A stretch of DNA of 64,000 nt from Lethocerus indicus (Eukaryota > Arthropoda > Insecta > Hemiptera > Belostomatidae): positions 11,938,442 to 12,002,441 of the forward strand of contig JACDQD010000008.1 of NCBI GenBank assembly GCA_019843655.1, given 5' to 3'. Both the position numbers and the translations under genes were made by a program. The notes under the pieces are model-generated. The model was not told the origin of the DNA, ran no database searches, and worked only from the letters and a program-made list of their open reading frames with translations. The stretch's first letter is position 1. Each line of letters begins with the position of its first letter. Of the stretch, positions 1 through 11,472 are shown piece by piece.

Positions 1-18
1 TTCTTCTATTCATTTCAG

Positions 19-855
19 ATTTTCGAAGACATCAGTGGCAATAGTTTTGTACAAAACCCAAACATGCCTCAAAAAGACCCAAATTGTACAGTTACGCAAT
101 TTGTAAGAACTGCCGAACACAACAAGACGCTTGGTATTTATGAAGACCCAGAAGTTTCCAATGATGGAATAATCCCAACAGTTAAAGAAAGTTTCACATT
201 GGAGGATCTCCAGGGAGAAGTTTTAACATTCCAAACTAACTGCCCAAGTTGTTCATCACCTTGTCAAACTAATATGAAAGTTACAAGTTGGTAATTTTGA
301 AAATTGTTAATTATAAAAATTTTATAATTACAGTACATAAAATTAAATAATTGTTTGATATTTTATTTCCAAATATAGTGGAACTTAGAAATATCAAGTT
401 ATGAATTAATATTTTGCCATATTAATCTATTAGTTTATAAATACTAAAGATCTCTAAGTAAATTTTGGACCTTGAATCAATTCTTCAAATCCATTTAATA
501 CTGCAAATGATTATTTGTTTTCAGATATACCGTACTTTAAGGATGCTATAATAATGGCTACAATATGTGAAGTCTGTGGTCATAGAACTAATGAGGTGAA
601 AGCAGGAAGTGGTATAGAACCTACAGGTATCTTAATAGAAGTCAGCGTTAATGGAAGAGAAGATTTTAACAGAGATATTTTGAAAGTGAGAATTTAATAA
701 TTTTTATCCTGAAGAATGAATTTCAGATTGTTCTTATAAACTGTAACGTATTATATCACTTGAATTTCCAATTTCAAAGTATATTTATGCTAACTTTGTT
801 TTAAAAGATAACTTCACTTTTTCCTATGTCCACAAAGTTTATGTTACTACATACA

Positions 856-926
<71 letters not shown>

Positions 927-1847
927 ATATATATATATATATATATTATATACAGTAATGTATTTATAAATATTTTCAGTCAGACACTTGTTGTGTCAAG
1001 ATACCAGAAATAGATCTGGAAGTTGGAGCAAGTACATTGGGTGGAAAATTCACAACAATTGAAGGACTTCTTCGTGCCATGAAAGATCAGTTGAGTGAGA
1101 GTACATTGGCATTTTATGACAGTGAAGACCCACAGGTGAAAACCAAAATGGATCAGTTTTTAGAAAAATTCAGTTCCGTACTGTCTGGAGACATTCCCAT
1201 TACTCTTATACTGGATGACCCTACAGGCAATAGTTATGTGCAAGTAAGTTTTCTTTTTATTGTGTTAAATGAATAATGGCCAAAGAATGTGACTGACAAT
1301 GTTATAACAAGTATAATTGTTCGAAATAAAATACAATTGTTTGTTCTTTAATTTCTGTAATTTGAAATAGATCACTTTATTTTAACTTATAAATTTATTT
1401 GATTATAACTAAAATTATATTATAAAATTGTGTATTACACAATAAAGGCCTTATTTAAGTAATGATAATGAATTAAAACCTGTTTGTTGAATTAAATAGC
1501 TTAAAGTTTTTATAGCATACTTTCTTTAATAATGTCATTCTGCCTTCAAATACAAATGAAAAATCAATGTTAATGATCTTAATGTGCCTCATTAAGGCAC
1601 AATTACACTTAATTAATAAAGAAAACAAAAAGCTGCACAAGCACTAGTTATTTTTTAAAGCTATTTTATGAATAATTAATTATTTTATACACAGTTTATT
1701 GCATCAATCATTTTTAATAACTGTTTTTTTTAGAGTTTCAATGACACTGAACCAGATGAAAGATTGAAAATAACAAGGTACGAGAGATCTTTCCAGCAAA
1801 ATGAAGACCTTGGTTTAAATGATATGAAAACAGAAAATTATCAGTAA
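19..1847 (+). CDS. ZPR1: Zinc finger protein ZPR1, 3' part (four exons)
   Basis: Exons 19-286, 525-685, 980-1243 and 1734-1847 join in frame to give the last 268 residues; upstream exons lie outside the window. ZPR1 is a conserved eukaryotic zinc-finger protein that binds elongation factor eEF1A and shuttles between cytoplasm and nucleus. The first visible exon ends a ZPR1 domain (motif [11 protein letters not shown]) and then starts the second C4 zinc finger (CPSC, completed in the next exon by [11 protein letters not shown]). The third exon carries [12 protein letters not shown] and the [10 protein letters not shown] signature, and the last ends with [11 protein letters not shown], all close to animal ZPR1. 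Three borders are strong; the donor after 286 (GTTGGT) is weak, but it is the only one that keeps the frame and gives the family sequence NIPYFKD. The 3' end is convergent with SAM synthetase. Family assignment is certain; the start is unseen. Confidence 0.95.
856..953. repeat. (TG)n(TA)n microsatellite, ZPR1 intron
   Basis: Short TG run followed by about 90 bases of TA repeat between ZPR1 exons. Confidence 0.95.
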
Positions 1848-3759
1848 TAATTACTTGTTATATTTAGTTCTCATTCTATGTCACATAAATACATTTTTTA
1901 ATTGCATTGAATGTGTTTCATTGTTATGCAAAAAATAAAAATTATTCAAACACTCAATTATATCTGTGTAAACTATGGACATATAATATACATCAAATGT
2001 CACTTCATATTTTATATTGTTGGTACTATTTGGTTAATATTTTTTCATACAAACCAAGCACATCTGGCAAGGACTGTTTTGGCTCCTGATTAAACAAGAG
2101 GTAAGAAATTGAGTCCTATCCTGATATTTTATTTATCAAGGCCAATTCTGATTGATTCTTTGTATAACTGCATTGAACTAGTATTTTAAATCTTAACATA
2201 TCTTTTTTTCCAATGGGAAGATGCATGTTATAAGTTCCACTTTGATTGCCTTGAATTTATTTCATTTTTAAGCTTTAAAGCTTAATTTGTTAAATTCAAA
2301 TCTCTGCATATTTATATCAAAGAAACAACACTCCAATTTTTTTTCATTTTAATAGGCTCAAGTTTTTCCTAATAAATAAGCCCAGAATGTTGATAAAAAA
2401 AAATCACTCCCTGGATCAATGCCAGAATAGTGGTATACTGTAATTATAATTAAGGGAAATAAATGACAATTGTTAGTTTTTATTTAATTTATTTAAATCT
2501 GCATAGGGCAGAGACATTACACATCAAAGAAGTAAAGCTTCTATCTAGTCTACATAAAAATGCAATTAAAACTAAAAAAATTACTCAAAAATAAACAAAA
2601 CCATGTCTTTAGCTATAACAAAGATCATTCTCATGCCCTTGTATTTTTGTCAGGAGAATCGGAGTGTTGACGAAAAAGCTCTTTTCCCATAATCTTTTCA
2701 GTTAACACAACACAATATGTGCATTATTTAAAAATCAAGGAATAATGAAGCATATAACTGATCTATTCTCTCATGATAATGAATTTAATATTTTCATTAA
2801 ATAGTTTAACTATAAATTCCAGAGGGCTGTAGATTTGTAGAAGAGTAGTTCGATCTTTTATAGACTTCATCTATTCATTTTTTTGGTTTCTTTCTTTCCA
2901 GGCACAATGCACAATATTGCAGTGACTAAGGTGTCACTGAGATTCCCTGACTCAGAAAAGTCTTAGAAATAATAACTAGCATCCGATTGAAATAGAAATG
3001 TTTCATACATTAGGTGCATTTAAATTTAGTCAAAGTGGGTAGTGATTATTAACTGATTAAAGTGGTCAAATTATTTCTATATAAAAGAAAAAATAAACAC
3101 TGCCAAAGCAATTAATTTAAAAAAATATCACATCATAAATAGTGTTTATGTAGCCCTTTTATTGTAAAATAATGTTAATTCAATCCATTTAGCAGGGCTT
3201 CTGAATTTATGTATTTACAAAGGAGTACGACTAATTAAAAGTTTTCTTTCAAATACACTGACTGGTTTGAACTAAATACTTACTTAACTGCATGTACATA
3301 TATTTTAATTATAATTAATGTAAATATAACAACATTCATTGCTGTCTACAAAATTATATGTTGCAGATTTTAAAACCAAATTATTTTTAAATTTCCTCAA
3401 AGGGAGTTAGGAATATTGAAAAAATAATTATTTATAATAAGCAATTAAAAGAAAATTTAAAAAGGGTTTTTTTAAAGTTTCTTTTAACATTATAAACAAT
3501 TTTATTAAACAAGTCATACAATTATTTGATGATAAAAAAAATTATTCATCTTTGTCATACTGAATGGCACTTCAAAGTATCTAGAACAGGCATTTTTTTA
3601 TGAATATATCTTTTCATAACCATTCATATGATGAAAAATAACAAAATTTGAATGACTATATTCCCCTTTCGAAATAGGGTTTCAAGTACCAGTCAGCGAG
3701 TTAGTAAGAAAGCTCAAGGAGCTGTTCAGGTATAGTGGATCAAACATATGCAAGAACAA
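1848..3759. other. Convergent 3' intergenic region ZPR1 / SAM synthetase
   Basis: AT-rich, CpG-poor sequence between two converging genes. It should hold both 3' UTRs. I see no coding exon; the short open frames around 1907-2093 have no recognisable content. A plausible minus-strand AATAAA for SAM synthetase is at 3501-3506, about 250 bases past its stop. Confidence 0.6.
1934..1939 (+). terminator. Candidate poly(A) signal of ZPR1
   Basis: AATAAA about 87 bases after the ZPR1 stop codon. Other A-rich variants lie nearby, so this is the likely signal and not a proven one. Confidence 0.45.
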
Positions 3760-6100
3760 TCACTCTACAAGTTGTTTGGGTTTTTCCCATGGGAATATAT
3801 CTCTTCCAAAATGGCCGTATGTACTAGTCTTCTGGTAGATTGGATCTCTTAAATTTAAATCCCTATAAGAAAAAAAAATATTAAAACAATTTTATATGAA
3901 CAAAATAAACTTGTCACAGATCAAACTTAAGATATACTCCAATTGAAACTTACTTGACTATTTTGCCTGGTCTGAGATCAAAATTCTTTCTTACTATGTT
4001 TAGTAACTCTTTCTGTGACTTTGTAGATGTACCATAATCAAAAACTGTTATGGAAATCGGTTCAGCGACTCCAATGGCATACGACACCTATAATATCATA
4101 CACTATTATGATGCATACACACATTAATTTATTACCTGGCTTAAATAAAACAATCCAGAAAATAATTATATTAATTAAATTTCTACTGAACTACATAAAA
4201 ATCCAATATCATAAGCCATAACTTTATAATTGAACTAATTAATCAACCTGAACTAGACAGCGTTTGCAGAGCCCAGATTTGACAAGAGATTTAGCCACCC
4301 AGCGGGCAGCATAAGCAGCTGATCTATCCACTTTAGTAAAATCTTTGCCAGAAAATGCTCCGCCTCCATGAGCTCCCCAGCCACCATAGGTATCGACAAT
4401 TATTTTTCGACCAGTTAAACCGGCATCACTCTGAAATTACAAGTAGTCTAGATATAGGTGCATCAAATGTATTTTAAAATATAAAATGGATGACCAAAAC
4501 TGTCAATGCGTGGAATGATAATTTAATTATTTATTTTGTAATAAATATCCTTTGAAATAAAAATATACATTTGTAATAAACCGAAATTCTTTTGTCACTT
4601 TAAGTTTCAGAAATACCATTAAAAAAAGTAATTCATATTTACTATTTGTTAATACTCTGCCAATGTAAAAAATTTGAAAGTCCTATATATAACTATCATT
4701 TGAATTCATCTTTATTTATATAAAATATAGTTATTTCAGTATTGTTTAATTTTATTCAAGACATTTTTCTACCAATTCATATAATATTGGGCAAAATTTT
4801 TTTTATTACCTGAGGACCACCAAGAACAAATTCCCCACAAGGGTTAATGTGTATGACTGTGTTTGAATCAAGGTACTTTGAAGGTATAACTGCTTGGATG
4901 ACTTTCTTGGTAACTGCAGATCTCAATTCGGCCAGTGTGATCTTCTCACAGTGTTGTACAGATACAACAACGGTGTGAACCCTAAGGGGCACACAAGCTC
5001 CGCCAACAAATCTGTATTCGCAAGTCACCTGTCATTTAAAACAAAAATATAACTAATCTGGATTTGCGTAATAAATCCCTTCATTAAATTTAACTGATTG
5101 ATATTTTGAAATTAATAAAGATTTCTTCGATAGACCTGTTTATTGCATCATTTCTCACAGTAATTATTTCAGCTTTTAAGCTGTTATGATCATTCTTACA
5201 ATTCTAACTCGATAATAAAAGTAATTAATAGAGAACAGAGAAGAAATGAGGTGTTAAATTAAACCAGTATACCATTTAAATTCATTCCTGTTTCCTCAGA
5301 TTAGGTTTTCATCATGCAAACTTCAAGAGTAGCAAATACTCACAAATGTGAGAAAATAGACATCATGGGAAACATTGAAATCTTAACTATCCTAATTTGC
5401 AAATTGAAGAAAATCTTTACAAATGTTGGATATATTATTTTTCTCTTTTTGTAGAGTGCCAATTGAACAATCTTAAATAAAATCTTATAATATAATTTTA
5501 TGGTTAACATACCAATAAATATTATTTACTTAATACATATTTCCTCAGATTAGCTGTTATCATCATGCATACATCAAAAGTAGCAAATAGCAACATCATA
5601 GGAACAGTAAAAGGGAACATTCCATAAACATATTTGAAAGGCTTAAAAATATATTTCTAAATATTGTACAATATAAAGTACAATCTTAAAATGTTTCAAC
5701 TGGAAAACATTTTAAGTTATAATCTATGATTAAAATAAATTTTAATTTAAATAATAAATTAAAAATGATGACACTATATTTATTTTGACTAATAATAATT
5801 CAGTATAAAAAAATACTTACATATAAAAGATAAACTCGAAAAAAAAAATCAATCTCACCTGTGTTTTTGTATCCGGTCGTGCCCACCAAAAATCTCCACT
5901 TCGCCGCAATTCAGCAACTTTTTCATTAAGTTTGTGCGCTAATACAACAGTAAGTGGCATACATTCTTCAGTCTCATTTGTGGCATAACCAAACATTAGA
6001 CCCTACATGTATAAAACATAATATAAATTAAACACTTCATACAAACAGGAATGTTATATTTTTTTAATACTTATATAAATGACCACTAAAGTGTGTGTAG

Positions 6101-6177
<77 letters not shown>

Positions 6178-9100
6178 TCTACTTTGTTTTATGTATGATT
6201 TGATATTAGAAGATAAACTTTGATTCCAAATATTTCAATTAAGTAAAAAACCCCAATTTTTACAAACTACTTTTAAAAAATTTTAAACTGGCATCTCAAG
6301 TATATATGATTTATTAGAAATATTAAAGTGATATGTGCAGATGCTGTTAAGAAAATAAATCATACATCACACTATTCGTTATATGCAATCAAACTGTACA
6401 CAAAATAATCACCATAATATGGTTATCTGAATAATAATAAGACTGTTGTTAATTGTGTATAAACCCATTAGGTTAAAATTAATAAATTAAAAAATAATAT
6501 ATCTAGTAATTACGAATGTAAAAAAGATCTTCCACAAACAGAATTTGTTAACTGTTAAAAGTTCACACAATTCATGCTTTTCATACGATGCACTGGATTA
6601 ATGAATCATTAAAGTAAAACATAAGCAGTTTAGAATGAAGAATAAATAGGTCACCTGATCACCGGCCCCAACATCATCTTCATTTCTGTTCTGATGGACA
6701 CCAGCCGCTATGTTGGGCGACTGTTGGTCCAAAGCAAGCACAACACTGCACGTCTTGTAGTCAAACCCTGGGCCACACCAATATATAACCCCTCATTAGC
6801 CATAAAAACTATTCGTTAAAATAAGTCTTTCCTGCCGATAATTATTCATTGCTTTTTAATTTTTTCGTTTTTGTTTGCAATTTTTCCCAAAATACATACA
6901 TTTGAATCATGCTTATCCGTTTATGGGAGGAGTGTGCAATTATGCATTTTTTTTTCGGCCCGATCATCATATACCTGGAGCACTTTCCTTTTCCGACTGT
7001 GGACAAACATTTCCTGAGGAAAATGGTCTTGACTTATTAGTTCATTCCCACAAAGAAACAAAATAAAAAAATGGGCATAACATAAAACATATGGCACAGA
7101 ATTCCTTTGCACACTCCTTAAAAATGATGAATAATAGAATTACGTGTCACATAGAATATCTTTTGAATTTTTTTTTTAAAACTATTTATTTACCGCGCAA
7201 ATGTGCCTGATACCGCTATGCGCGGTCTTTTGAAATTGAAATTTGTTTTTTATTAAATTAATTTTTTGTAATAACTATAATTCTTATTCTGCTTAAATGT
7301 ACATTTTAAAGCAATGATTAAGCTTCTACTGAACACATTAAATTAGAAAGTTACTTAAGTAATCTCTGATTGAAAAATGTTTCAAATTGTTGGAAAAAAG
7401 TTTACTTAGAAAAAGAATCTATTCTCCTGATCATTAAAAAATGAGCAAATAAGATTATTTCTTATTTGAAGTATAATAAATTAACTATAAGGTGTACAAA
7501 AATAAAAGCCAAAGTAATATACAGATAAATATTGTATGTAATTGTCCACAAAGACAGATGAATATAGTGTTCATGTAAACACTGGAATTGGGCTGCCAAT
7601 GGAGGTATATTGATTTTGCACACCAATGACTCATTCACTAGTGATAACTAACCGATAAAGTCAGCGGACTGGCGTCAAAAAATGACAGTAGCCCCACTAG
7701 TGGATCTAAGGAATGTGCTAGACTGGTATTTTGTTGTTACCAAATATTATTGTGTTAATGATGATTTTGTTTGTGGTGATGATTGGTACAACCCATGCAA
7801 TAAATTTCCAAAATGTCATTCCTAATTAAAAATGCATTCTAAGTATAATTGTTATATTTATTTTGCTACACCAAGGTGTTAATATTCTATACATTTCTTT
7901 TCACTAGATGATTTTATCAGTATTACACTTATAATTAAGTTAATAATGAAGTCATTATTATAAGTAATATGGCAATAAAAATTTTAATTTATTATATCAT
8001 CTCTTTCTTTGAATTCTACTTTTTCTTTTTTTAAATTCTGCATAGTTTACAAAGTCATGTAATTATTGGTACTTCCACTAATCAGAAGGCAAATTAAGGA
8101 AGATAGTGCAGATAAAATTACCTTGACAGAAAGAATACTAACACCTTGGTTCTTCAAAGAAGTTTCCATATGAAGTTTTAAGAAAACTTGGGTGAGAAAC
8201 TCAAAAGTGACAAACCTCTAATCGATTCAAGAAGTTCATAATCATCCTTGGAACATTAAACAACTTAACTCTTTATTTCAGAACGAATTATGGAAAATTA
8301 AATGAAATGTGAGCACCAAAGAGGTTGTTTTGCAATATTCTATACTTAGCAGATACAGCAAAATTAAATTTCCAAAATTAGTGCAACCCACAATTGCATG
8401 AGCATAGAGCAATAATTTAAAAATGACCCTACCAAACAGATAAGGCAAAAAGAAAATAATTAAAAAATCCCAATATCCCAATAATGGCAAGGCATTTGTC
8501 GTTGACCGATTTATTTGTTAACTACCTGATCCCCAGCGCCTATGTCAAGTTCAATTCTGTCCTTGTAGACACCATCTGCAATGTGGGGTGACTGCTCTTC
8601 CAGTGCCACAAGAAGGTTCAGAGTGCGATAATCAAAACCTTTGATTCAAAATAAAACAACTGATTGAAAGAAATAGGACCTAAGGTCAATGTCAAACGCG
8701 AGGATTGTGTTATGGTTGAAAATATATTAAATGGCAGTATATAAAATCATTCAAACCTGAATATATTTAAAGAATTTTTTGATCTGAACTAAGACATAAT
8801 ATTAATACAACACTGGGAATAAGAGTAAGAATGAGTGTTTGAAGTATAATGTAAAATGTTGTGTCTAAGTGATAAGTATTATGATTTTATTTAAAATTTA
8901 ATATAGATTCATAAAAACTGTCTAAATGAACTGGAATGACCATTAAAAAAATATTTCAACAAGTATGATCCTTAATCTTTTTAGCTATAACAAAAATTAA
9001 ATAAATTTCTTATTGATGAATATTGATTATTAATGTTGTTCAGTTTTAACACATCGTTAAATGCTCAAATACAAAAATCTGTTTATTTAATCTATAAAAC

Positions 9101-11363
9101 AGAAAACCATTTTCAGCTATGTTCATAGCATTCTCATTCCAATTAAATACGTACTAAACTGTATTTCAAAATAAAATTTTTAAATCTCATTAAAAACAAA
9201 CATGAGAAAATGATGCTTCAAAATAAATTATGATCAAATACTTCACTATTTACCTTTACTTGAATCGTCATAACCAATGTGTTTTACAGTATCACGGACC
9301 ACTTTCTGGTAGTCTACTACAGCCTGTGATGTGATTTCACCGCAGAGCAGGATCATGCCAGTTTTCGTTACAGTTTCTGAAAGAAAATTTTCATGCTCCT
9401 AAAGAAAAACTATTTTATTTTTAAATACTCATTTCTTACTTTCTACTATAACAGCTCCTTTTCAAATGTTTTGTGACAAGGTCAAATTTACAGTATGTCT
9501 AAACATAATAAACCTTGATAAGAGATATACTCTTTTTTTAATGATACTTATTAACCATAATTATCAATTAATCATGGATAGGCCACAGAAGGAAACATGT
9601 AAATAGTAGTTTCTGAAGTTATTATCATATTGTTTAAATTTATTGTTATTAAGAGCATGTTTTTCTTTGTTACTTATAACAACAATTATGTTGTTAATAA
9701 TTAGCAACTGAGACCAGTTATTTAAGCATGAAGTTATAAAATAAAAAAGGTCCTCAGTACTCCATGGGTACATTCAGATATAGGTAAAGGCCGAATCAGA
9801 GGCTAGTCTGAATTGAGTTACGCCCATTCAAATAAGAAATAAGCGCCGTAGTGATTGTACTAAAAGAGCTGGTGACGAGGCTTCCCACCAAGAGATCAGG
9901 GCCACCCGTGGTAGTATAGCCTGACTCCTGCTTTTTCTGTTACCTCATGCCCCTGCTAAGAGGCCCCCCTGCTAGAGGGTAATGGACAAAATCCTTCACC
10001 CTGTCTCAGACCTTCCCGGGGGTTTACAATAGTAACAAGTACTCCGTATGTTACCCCCTAAACTACGAGTCCAATTCGGCCCACCACTACCAAAAATGTC
10101 CAATGTGAGTTCCAAAATCATCATGGGACCTTTTGAATATTTTATATGAACTTTAATCAAGTACTGAAATAGAAAATAAAACTGAAATCCAAGAATTTTG
10201 GGCAAACAAAACATTCTTGGCGCTTATTGATGCCTGAGTATTATTAAATGAAATACTATTTTTAACAACACTGGCCTACTTTATAAAGCCCACAATTAGA
10301 CTCCTCAACATAGAGTTCTAAGGGGGAAACTGAACCAATTGTGTGACCTTAAGAAAACTGTTGTTAACAAATTAAATAAAATAAAAAATTTAAAACAAAT
10401 TTAATAAAAGATAAATTTGAACATCAACTAATACTATCATACATAATAATATTTTTATAATATCTACAATAATTTATATTTACTCAATTATCAAAATAAA
10501 ATAAAGAAAAAATGTTAATTTTTAACTATACCCTTGTTAAAATACTCAAATACTGAAACATTATAAGCATTATAAAATATACTAATTACCATAAAACAAA
10601 TTAATGTGCTAATTAAGTGTATAACCTACATACCACATGCAACTTTTGCATCAGGATCTTGTTGTAGATGTGCATCTAAAATCGCATCACTTATTTGATC
10701 ACACATCTTGTCTGAAAATGAAAATGATATTAAAAAAAAGAAATTGTGTTTTTGATAAAAGAAAATGAAAACTATTAATCTTTTAATAAGGTAACGTTGG
10801 GATAATTTCTGAGGGAAAATTCAATCACTCATGACTGAGCGCTATTGTTCCACCCAGTTCCACGATTTTTACACACAATTATTGACTCGTGCTTGCTGTA
10901 AGGGTATAGGTCTGTGTTTGCCTAATAAAATCGAATAGAGCGATAAAATTTTCCACAACCCGGCGAGGTTTAGAGGTTAAGCGCATTTCTGCCATTAATG
11001 GGCGGCCAAGGAGGAATGCTGAAACCACGAGGTGGGAGGATAGTTCCGGCCAGCTAATTTTCGTTTCGGTTCTGATGAAACCGCGCGAAATCGAAGCTCT
11101 TCTTTGGAATTAAGGCATCGGGATATTAAAAAACCACGAGGAACTGTTTACGGACGCCATATTCAGTTCGGTCTAGACCGCCCAACGAAAAAAAACAGGA
11201 ATACCATTTTGGATCAAAACTAAATTTATAAAGGGCAATACATACCTGGATGTCCTTCTCCCACTGACTCCGATGTAAATAGGAAAGTTTCGCCCTCTGG
11301 TAATTCAGGAGCCATGTGACCGTTACCAAAGCCATTGATGTAAAGGGAAGAAGTCTCTGGCAT
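3760..11363 (-). CDS. Sam-S: S-adenosylmethionine synthetase (methionine adenosyltransferase) with mutually exclusive exon 4
   Basis: Makes S-adenosylmethionine from methionine and ATP in the cytosol; its product is the general methyl donor. Coding exons in transcript order: 11363-11246, 10711-10634, 9376-9254, then either 8638-8526 (4b) or 6767-6655 (4a), then 6002-5859, 5028-4810, 4430-4248, 4087-3954 and 3862-3760. Either choice gives exactly 405 codons (404 residues plus stop), the normal family length. Motifs: [10 protein letters not shown] (residues 31-40, with the catalytic-site His and Asp), GAGDQG across the exon 4/5 border, GGGAFSGKD (287-295), and YGHFGRD near the C-terminus. All borders are GT/AG. 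The start at 11361-11363 is the first ATG after a TATA box; an upstream in-frame ATG at 11468 lies 5' of that box and is unlikely to be transcribed. Intron 1 is CpG-rich in its 5' half; the rest of the gene is CpG-poor. Confidence 0.96.
6105..6166. repeat. (TA)n microsatellite, SAM synthetase intron
   Basis: About 60 bases of TA repeat just upstream (in transcript sense) of exon 5. Confidence 0.95.
6655..6767 (-). CDS. Sam-S: SAM synthetase alternative exon 4a (canonical-like)
   Basis: 113-base exon encoding residues 107-144. It starts [10 protein letters not shown], has [11 protein letters not shown] in the middle and ends in GAGDQ, the closer of the two versions to vertebrate MAT2A (GFDYKTCNV, QQSPDIAQGVH). 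Donor CAG|GTGA is good; the acceptor GGCCCAG|GG follows a G-rich, pyrimidine-poor stretch and looks weak. It is the distal choice in the transcript. 113 is not a multiple of three, so joining 4b and 4a in one mRNA would shift the frame. Confidence 0.92.
7192..7226 (-). other. GC-rich hairpin in the intron between exons 4b and 4a
   Basis: A perfect 8-bp inverted repeat (ACCGCGCA at 7192-7199, TGCGCGGT at 7219-7226) with a 19-base loop, inside AT-rich intron sequence. It is one of the few CpG clusters in this intron. It may be a pairing element for exon choice or a relic of a mobile element. Confidence 0.4.
8526..8638 (-). CDS. Sam-S: SAM synthetase alternative exon 4b (divergent)
   Basis: Same length (113 bases), phase and boundaries as 4a, coding for a second version of residues 107-144: [21 protein letters not shown], and again GAGDQ at the end. 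It matches 4a at 22 of 38 residues by hand count. It is the proximal choice in the transcript, 1758 bases from 4a. Open frame, good splice sites and conserved structural residues argue for an active exon and against a decaying duplicate. Confidence 0.9.
9838..10228. repeat. GC-richer insertion with short terminal inverted repeats in SAM synthetase intron
   Basis: A segment of higher GC than the surrounding intron is bounded by AATAAGCGCC (9838-9847) and its exact reverse complement GGCGCTTATT (10219-10228). No transposase frame is visible. I read it as a small non-autonomous DNA element, but a target-site duplication is not obvious and the left limit may be further out (GC-richer sequence starts near 9780). 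Confidence 0.35.
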
Positions 11364-11445
11364 TCTTAGCGGAGAAAAACACGAATCGGTATATTTCGAT
11401 CGGATGCTACTATGGAAAAGAGACTTGCGCGTCGGGTCGCACTTG

Positions 11446-11453
11446 TATTTATA
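11446..11453 (-). promoter_or_regulatory. TATA box of SAM synthetase
   Basis: TATAAATA on the minus strand, about 83 bases upstream of the start codon. Transcription would begin around 11415-11425, giving a short 5' UTR. The flanks are CpG-rich, as expected for an active promoter. Confidence 0.65.
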
Positions 11454-11464
11454 GTTTCTCTCGG

Positions 11465-11472
11465 TCACGTGA
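11465..11472. promoter_or_regulatory. Palindromic E-box TCACGTGA next to the SAM synthetase TATA box
   Basis: A perfect TCACGTGA palindrome lies 11 bases upstream of the TATA box. CACGTG is the core site for Myc/Max and related bHLH-zip factors, which often act close to growth-related metabolic genes. Function is inferred from position. Confidence 0.5.

Noticed and set aside
11364..11468. Longer SAM synthetase start at 11468 (35 extra residues)
   Set aside because: It lies upstream of the TATA box and adds a basic, non-conserved segment.
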